From Euglena gracilis (taxonomy: Eukaryota > Euglenida > Euglenophyceae > Euglenales), in contig CP154954.1 of assembly GCA_039621445.1 (NCBI GenBank), forward strand, positions 17,948,589 to 18,012,588: 64,000 nt of DNA, written 5' to 3'. The notes under the pieces are model-generated. The model saw only the letters and a list, made by a program, of their open reading frames with translations. It did not search any database and was not told where the DNA came from. The position numbers were made by a program, and so were the translations under genes. This document shows, one piece after another, positions 59,301-64,000 of this stretch. The first letter of the stretch is position 1; each line of letters starts with the position of its first letter.

Positions 59301-61904
59301 CGTGTGCGACGCCCCAGCCGCGGCCTACGGCCGCCGGCGGGTGGTGGCGTTCGTCGGGGGCCTGGACGTCACCAGCGGCCGCTTCGACACCCCGGAGCAC
59401 CCACTGTTCGCCACGCTGGCATCCTGGCACTCCGTGGACTTCTACCAGGTTGCAAGCATCCTGGTAGCAGCAGCGGTTGGTGTGACCGGGGAAAAATGCT
59501 TCTTTGCGCCACGACAACTGTGGGACATTTTTTTTTGTAACTGGCTGTGCCAAGTTGAACCTTTTGTTGCATCCCATGCAACGTTGAAGATGCGCGCCGT
59601 GACCACGACGACATTCCATTCATATTGTTTGCACTAAGCCGCAGCTAAAAAAGGTCTGTGTCACATTCACCGAGGCAAAAACAATACTTGCTTGCTTATT
59701 TACTGACCTGCACTGTGCCGGCACTATTTATTTTTTTTGCAACACCTTTGCCACGGCGCAGTAGCGACAAATACTTGGGCGGCCCACGTGGCACTTAAGG
59801 ATTTTGGCCAAACCAGGCGCACGTGTGCGCGAACTTGTGACACGTCCGTCTCAGTTGGTTTGCGGTGTTTGAAAACCCGGCCAGCGGCGCGGACGTGTTA
59901 CCCAAGCAGGGCTGTAGTGCCTTGGGGTTCGAACCAGGCTTCTGCTTAAGGGTTCGCAGTGCCCGCCGGGGGGGGGGGCTGGACTGAAGCTAGTCCAAAT
60001 TTGGCCAGTGGAAATCCCAGTGGGTCCGCTGGCAGGGCTGGCTAGAGGAATTTTTTTTCAGTGACCAGCACGAAGCACCAAAATTTTTTGGAACCCCAAA
60101 ACTTGCCAAAAATGCTCATTTTTTTGCCATTTTTTTTTAGTTTTTTTTTTGGAACAGAACCACCAAAAAAACACGTTGGAAACCACATTTCCGTCTCAGC
60201 GCACAGCGTCGGAGGAGTTTTTTTTCCCCCCAGTTGGGGGACCCCCCAATCCCCTGCAGTGCCCGCAAAGGGGGGGATGTCCCCACGTGCGCAGGTGTGT
60301 GCGATTGTGCCCTGCAATGCATGTATGTCGTTTCGGGCGGTGGTTTCAAGCACCGCAAGTCCGTGGACCTCGAACCTCTCCACGGCTGTACGGGAATCCC
60401 CGCAACCCTGTGGGTGGTGGGTGGGGGGGTCCCCCCCATCCTGGTGGTGGGGGGGGGGGTCCGACCCCCCGCCAGGCCTTCCCGTATTTTCGGGGGCCCC
60501 GATTTTTATGTCAACGTTTTCCTTCGGCGCCGAAGGTAATTTTCTTTGAGCGGGTGCCATGGTGGGTGGGTGGGGGGGTCGACCCACCCTCACCAGGCCT
60601 TCCGGCACAGGCCTGCCCTGCCCTGTCGGTCTCTCTTTGCCGCCTCCTTCGTGATGCCCTCACAGCCTCACAGGAGTTCAAATGTGTTTTCTTTTGGCGC
60701 TGTCCCCCCCTGTCCCCGTGTGCAGGGGTATGGGGAGTACGAGGCGACGTATGGGCCCCGCCAGCCGTGGCACGCCCGCACCATTGCCGGCTGTGCCAAG
60801 AGTGACTTACCTGCCGAAGGACCCAACCATGTTTCCTCGTTGCCAAACGGCCAAAAATGCAGAAGCTGGCCCGAAGTGCTTTGAGTGGTTGAAGGGACCG
60901 ACCCTCTGCCATTTGTTTCACACTTCAATTTTCTTTTTTTCAGAAATCGAAACGTCAAAATACAAGACTGTTTTTTTCCAGACATAGAAAGCGAAGGGTC
61001 TGCAATGGCCTGGCCCTGACGTCCATGCTATGGTGGATGGCCCGGCAGCCCTGGACGTGCTGAGCAACTTCGAGCAGCGGTGGCGGAAGCAGGTTGGGGA
61101 TGCCCATCCCGGTTGGGGTGGTGTGGGTTGCGCGTGCTTCGCATGGTTTAGCTTCCACCCGCTGTTGAGTACAAATCCCATATGTATGTAAAGGATTTGT
61201 CGGTTTACCTCCACATATACATGAATAAAAATATATGAATATAAATAAATATAAAATGAAATATAATAAATAAATACAAAAAATATTATAGGATCATCTG
61301 TAAAAAGAAGCTCGGTATGTGTTGTTCCTTCTTTGCTGATGACCCTTGGCTGCGTTGCCCAAATGTTTATCTGTGACCCTCACCACGTTGCGTTTGCTGG
61401 AGCCAAGACCAGCCTCCACAAACATTAGCGACACTTGCAACCCTTTTCATTCATCCAAGCATTTGCCAACGGTGACCGATTTTCCCCCCTCGAAATCTCA
61501 TGACTTCTGTGTGCTTAAAAAATGCAGTTTTAACCAGCAAACTCATCGCAAGGCTGTACCCCCAAACGGCTCTCAACGTGCTGTAGTGGTGTCCCCTAGG
61601 AGGTCATGCCCAGCCATTTACATAATCTGCTGTAAGTCCCATGGAATCGAACCAGTCCCAGAACAAAAAGCTGTTGCGGTTCATCTGGGTTTTGTGTGGA
61701 TCTAATTTCGAAATGAATTTGACAACAAATTTCACATCCAGATTTGATGTCCTGGGAAAAGTTTTTCTGCTGCAAATAAGGCCATATAATTTCCACAAAG
61801 AACACTTTTTCAGATGTGTTTGGGTGCAACACTTACCCTATCTGCAGGTTCGAAGGAAGGCGGGTTGCCTGCTGGATCTGAGTTCAAGGCTTGGCGAAGA
61901 GATG
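50306..61904 (+). CDS. Plant-type C2 phospholipase D, 5' and central part; 3' end not in window
   Basis: Hydrolyses phospholipids to phosphatidic acid at membranes; the C2 domain normally binds lipid with calcium. Exons: 50306-50341, 50917-51052, 53310-53419, 54233-54345, 54696-54792, 55373-55468 (or to 55432), 55937-55990, 56358-56439, 57000-57051, 57425-57521, 57607-57643, 57895-57968, 59248-59448, 60726-60773, 61018-61092, possibly 61848-61904. C2 domain: LHGTLHVVVHEARDLPNVD, KTDAYVRLLVDG, TIHDDLNPCWEEEL, VAVVELKVKDE, GSVCIPIGAIL. PLD core: NLVTLFQDAHVP, QHFIYIAGWSVWAN, LGELLKQKAAQGV, VLLLVWDE, LMKTH/DQETKAFF, the first HKD motif FTHHQKTVVCD, FVGGLDVTSGRFDTPEHPLF, and GPRQPWH/DVHAMVDGPAAL with FEQRWRKQ. 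All joins placed are in phase. The second HKD motif, essential for activity, was not found up to base 64000. Three introns (57052, 57522 and 60774) are nonconventional. Confidence 0.9.
50745..50800 (+). repeat. Degenerate telomere-like TTAGGG repeats
   Basis: GGTTAGGATTAGGGTCAGGG, then TTAGGATTAGGGTCGG, in PLD intron 1. About four TTAGGG-like units with single-base changes. Confidence 0.7.
50917..53419 (+). CDS. PLD exons 2-3: calcium/lipid-binding C2 domain
   Basis: Exon 2 (50917-51052) and exon 3 (53310-53419) join in phase as DGRK-G-ARTSTIHDD, a normal C2 beta-strand and loop. The aspartates of RDLPNVD and KTDAYV and the acidic VKDED loop stand where C2 domains bind calcium. The intron between them is 2.26 kb. 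Confidence 0.88.
51053..53309 (+). other. PLD intron 2
   Basis: GT-AG intron of 2,257 nt splitting the C2 domain after its third strand. It carries family H-like CTAATAGAA ends (53035-53165) and unrecognised open frames. Confidence 0.75.
54880..55115. repeat. Dispersed repeat family E, copy 9 (PLD intron 5)
   Basis: GGTGGGTGGGTGGGTCTGCC, GCGAAGCGCCGC, AACCCAAACTGACCCC, CCGGGTCTTAAAAAA. Confidence 0.7.
57052..57424 (+). other. Nonconventional intron (PLD intron 9)
   Basis: 373 nt. CAGGGAGGGG near the 5' end pairs with a C-run ending in CTG (57416-57418). Removal gives AAQGV-T-VLLLVWDE, the family GVRVLxLVWDD. No AG lies at the 3' boundary. Ambiguous by one base. Confidence 0.75.
57425..57643 (+). 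CDS. PLD exons 10-11 flanking an 85-nt nonconventional intron
   Basis: Exon 10 (57425-57521) reads VLLLVWDELLSIDNRLLNTL, then LGVTRTGLMKTH. Exon 11 (57607-57643) reads DQETKAFFQGSD. Joined, THDQETKAFF matches the PLD segment THDEETxxFF with no gap. Without removal of 57522-57606 the frame diverges from the family. Confidence 0.85.
57522..57606 (+). other. Nonconventional intron (PLD intron 10), 85 nt
   Basis: The arms CGCAGCTGCTC (57527-57537) and GAGCATCTGCG (57589-57599) pair at 10 of 11 positions, holding the ends 5 and 7 nt beyond the stem. The boundaries read CAC/GCCC and CAAC/GACC, so not GT-AG. Confidence 0.8.
59248..59448 (+). CDS. PLD exon 13: first HKD catalytic motif
   Basis: Sixty-seven codons from ALSKVATEAVFTHHQK. 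HxKx4D is intact (H-Q-K-TVVC-D), followed by RRRVVAFVGGLDVTSGRFDT and PEHPLFATLASWHSVDFYQ. The GGLD and RYDTPxHPLF blocks are typical of plant PLDs. Acceptor CACCGCAG, donor CAG/GTTGCA. Confidence 0.95.
59930..60245. repeat. Dispersed repeat family F, copy 2 (PLD intron 13)
   Basis: AGGCTTCTGCTTAAGGG, GGCTGGACTGAAGCTAGTCC, GACCAGCACGAAGCACC and GGTGACC-like blocks in the same order as 44800-45235. Confidence 0.7.
60774..61017 (+). other. Nonconventional intron (PLD intron 14)
   Basis: 244 nt. Removal joins GPRQPWH-DVHAMVDG, the family PREPWHDxHxxxxGPAA. CTG is at -8 to -6 (61010-61012). The 5' end has CGC at +4 to +6 instead of CAG, but CCATTGC (from 60780) pairs with GCAATGG. Confidence 0.75.
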
Positions 61905-62184
61905 GTTGTTTAGAACAATCCCGAATGAAACTTCAATTATTTATTGCTGAACAGCAAACATCCAAAAAAACAGCTGGTTCATATTTCCCCGCAAAGAATA
62001 TTTTTTTTTTGGTCTGCAATGCTTCTGGATGAATTGCATTGCACTACTCGGGCTACTCGGGGGTGGGTTATTCTACCAAACACAAACAAACTGCAAGTGT
62101 CAACTTCAGCCCATGTGGCCAAGCTGGGGCATTTGATTGTGCCCCAGGATTCGGTACAAGGAGGGTGTCACGGCTTAGGGTGGG

Positions 62185-62494
62185 GGTCGCTGAGCTCTTA
62201 TCTCTTTTTGAGTAAGGGCGAAGCTTTCCTCCGGGGGAAAAGGGAGGAGGGTTGAACCCCCTCCCAACCCTGGGTAGGTAATGAAAACCAGTGTATTATC
62301 ACCATGACCCTGGACTCGTTCCCGGTATTTTCCCCCCACCCGTGAGCGACTGGATCTTGGCTTCCCAAATGACCTCCGTTGAACCCCCAACTCCCCGCCA
62401 GGTCCAAGTCATTCAGCCAAGGGGAGATAAGCCCAAGGTGAGATTTTCCGTCAGAAAAATCGATTTTCCAAAAATATCTCGAGAAAGCGTACAT
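62185..62494. repeat. Dispersed repeat family A, copy 3, truncated by Tc1
   Basis: Contains GAGCTCTTATCTCTTTTTGA, GTGAGCGACTGGATC and AACCCCCAACTCCCCGCCAG. It stops at AATATCTCGAGAAAGCGTACAT, where the Tc1 terminal repeat begins after TA. Confidence 0.7.
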
Positions 62495-62987
62495 TACAGT
62501 GTGCCAAAAAAGTTTTTATACCCTAAAGCCAAAAAAGTTTTTATATCCCTCAGACGAAAAAAATAAAAAATGATTTTTTCTTTGGTTAAACATATGCCTT
62601 GTGCCATGGGTTGGGGGGCCACAATGGGTGATGGGCAGAGCAAGGTGGCGCCTGCACCATATGCTGCACGCTCCTAAAGGCTGTTCAGTAGCGTGTGTGA
62701 CCTACTTTGGCCGCCAGCACGGCATGCATGTGGGCAGGCAGGCTTTTGTACAGTTTCAAAACGGAGTCCTGGGGTATCCCCAGGAATGCTTGCCGTATGG
62801 CCTCCCAAAAGGAGGTTTCGTTGCTGTACGCCCGCTGACCCAGCCTGCTAACCACTTGCGGCCGAAGGTTTTCAGTCAGTCTTCTGGTGCACGTGGCGGT
62901 TGTTGGTGGTGGGCAGCCCGGGGAAGTGGGGGGGGGGTGGCTGAGCGTATGAGCCAGACCTGACCGGAGCTACAGCAACAAAACTGC

Positions 62988-64000
62988 TGGAAATACGTCC
63001 CTTGAGCAGTTGTATTCACACGCGCGCGCACACACACCCACACCCACACCCACACCCACACCCACACCCACACCCACACCCACACCCACACCCACACCCA
63101 CACCCACACCCACACCCACACCCACACCCACACCCACACCCACACCCACACCCACACCCACACCCACACCCAAACCCACAAACATGTGTGAAGCCGATTT
63201 CAGGAAAAGAATGCCCGTGCAGGTCGGAGCCCCTCTCCACGACCACATTTTCCGGGCCAAATTGGCCAAATCCTGCCTTTCACCAAATATCCCCAATGAC
63301 CAAACTGGCCAATCTCCCCCCACCCTGCCCTGGGCAGGGTTCAGCCAGAAGACTGCACCTTTTCAAGGAATTTTGAGCGACTCCCTCCATTTCATCCATC
63401 CTCGGTGTGCCCATCCTGTTCGCCGGTAGATTTCAAATTCTGCTCTTCGGGGCTAGCAAATACCAATTCCAACAAGATGGGGCACCGGTGCACAAAAGCA
63501 GGTCGACACAGGACTGGCTGAACGACAAGGGTGCCAGGTTGTTCAACGACGGGGCCTGGCCACCAACCTCACCTGACCTGAATGTTATTGAATGCAGTCT
63601 TCTGGCTGAACCCTGCCCAGGGCAGGGTGGGGGGAGATTGGCCAGTTTGGTCATTGGGGATATTTGGTGAAAGGCAGGATTTGGCCAATTTGGCCCGGAA
63701 AATGTGGTCGTGGAGAGGGGCTCCGACCTGCATGGGCATTCTTTTCCTGAAATCGGCTTCACACATGTTTGTGGGTGTGGGTGGGTGTGAGTGGGGAGGT
63801 GGGTGTGGGTGTGGGTGTGGGTGTGGGTGTGGGTGTGGGTGTGGGTGTGGGTGTGGGTGTGGGTGTGGGTGTGGGTGTGGGTGTGGGTGTGGGTGTGGGT
63901 GTGGGTGTGGGTGTGGGTGTGGGTGTGGGTGTGGGTGTGGGTGTGGGGGTGTGTGTGTGTGTGTGTGTGTGAATACAACTGCTCAAGGGACGTATTTCCA
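62988..64000. repeat. Large inverted repeat, arms of about 370 and at least 408 nt
   Basis: The left arm 62988-63357 is the reverse complement of the right arm 63593-64000. Each has a unique outer end (TGGAAATACGTCCC), a hexamer array ((CCCACA)n on the left, a longer (TGTGGG)n on the right), then about 185 nt of matching unique sequence ending in TCTTCTGGCTGAACC. The 235-nt spacer holds the Tc1 catalytic segment. The right arm may continue past base 64000. Confidence 0.9.
63430..63592 (+). pseudogene. Tc1/mariner transposase catalytic segment (inverted relative to its C-terminus)
   Basis: Reads FQQDGAPVHKSRSTQDWLND, then GAWPPTSPDLNVIE, containing the second catalytic aspartate region (QQDxAPxH) and the WPxxSPDLNxIE block with the final catalytic acid. 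The frame runs straight into the inverted arm at 63593. There is no upstream N-terminal domain. Confidence 0.85.

Larger units (their letters stand above)
62495..64000 (-). mobile_element. Broken Tc1/mariner element with internal inverted repeat
   Basis: A Tc1-like terminal repeat (CAGTGTGCCAAAAAAG, from 62497) follows TA at 62495-62496. On the minus strand, 62685 to about 62890 encodes a Tc1-type transposase C-terminus: LTENLRPQVVSRLG, FWEAIRQAFLGIPQDSVLKL, LPAHMHAVLAAKVGHTRY, stop. The catalytic segment FQQDGAPVHKS..WPPTSPDLNVIE lies at about 63460-63592 on the plus strand, in a spacer between two inverted arms, 62988-63357 and 63593-64000. The element is therefore inactive here. Its other end lies beyond the window. 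Confidence 0.8.

Noticed and set aside
63002-63986. Pro/His/Thr and Gly/Val repeat proteins
   Set aside because: Products of the (CCCACA)n and (TGTGGG)n arrays within the inverted repeat.

Overview
The window looks like nuclear DNA from a photosynthetic euglenid (Euglena or a close relative). This is an inference from gene structure, not from a database match. Three genes on the + strand are split into short, GC3-rich exons (36-256 nt) by introns of 85 nt to about 2.7 kb. Most introns are GT-AG. At least eight are not: their ends follow no GT-AG rule, but a CAG a few bases inside the 5' end pairs with a CTG a few bases before the 3' end, often within a longer stem. That is the known signature of euglenid nonconventional introns. 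The reading frame and the family alignment continue across these eight junctions.

Layout. About 1-5.6 kb is repeat-rich, with no gene I can support. About 5.7-22.4 kb holds a multi-pass membrane protein, best read as a CRT-like transporter of the drug/metabolite transporter superfamily (at least nine exons). About 22.4-26.6 kb is intergenic. From 26.6 to 48.3 kb lies a nearly complete 23-exon gene for an NSUN2/Trm4-type RNA cytosine-5 methyltransferase of about 690 residues, carrying both catalytic cysteines and the C-terminal domain. About 48.3-50.3 kb is intergenic. From 50.3 kb to beyond 61.9 kb lies a plant-type C2-phospholipase D. Its C2 domain and first HKD motif are present; the second HKD motif is not in the window, so the gene is cut by the window edge or the last exons lie further on. 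From 62.5 to 64.0 kb is a broken Tc1/mariner element containing a large inverted repeat.

Introns and spacers are filled with dispersed G/C-tract repeats, simple repeats and tandem arrays. These generate most of the long spurious open frames. A hAT-transposase C-terminal fragment sits inside an NSUN2 intron. The three genes share a strand but not a pathway (transport, RNA modification, phospholipid hydrolysis). Candidate spliced-leader acceptor sites precede the NSUN2 and PLD start codons, as expected where mRNAs receive a trans-spliced leader. No rRNA, tRNA or CRISPR array was recognised.
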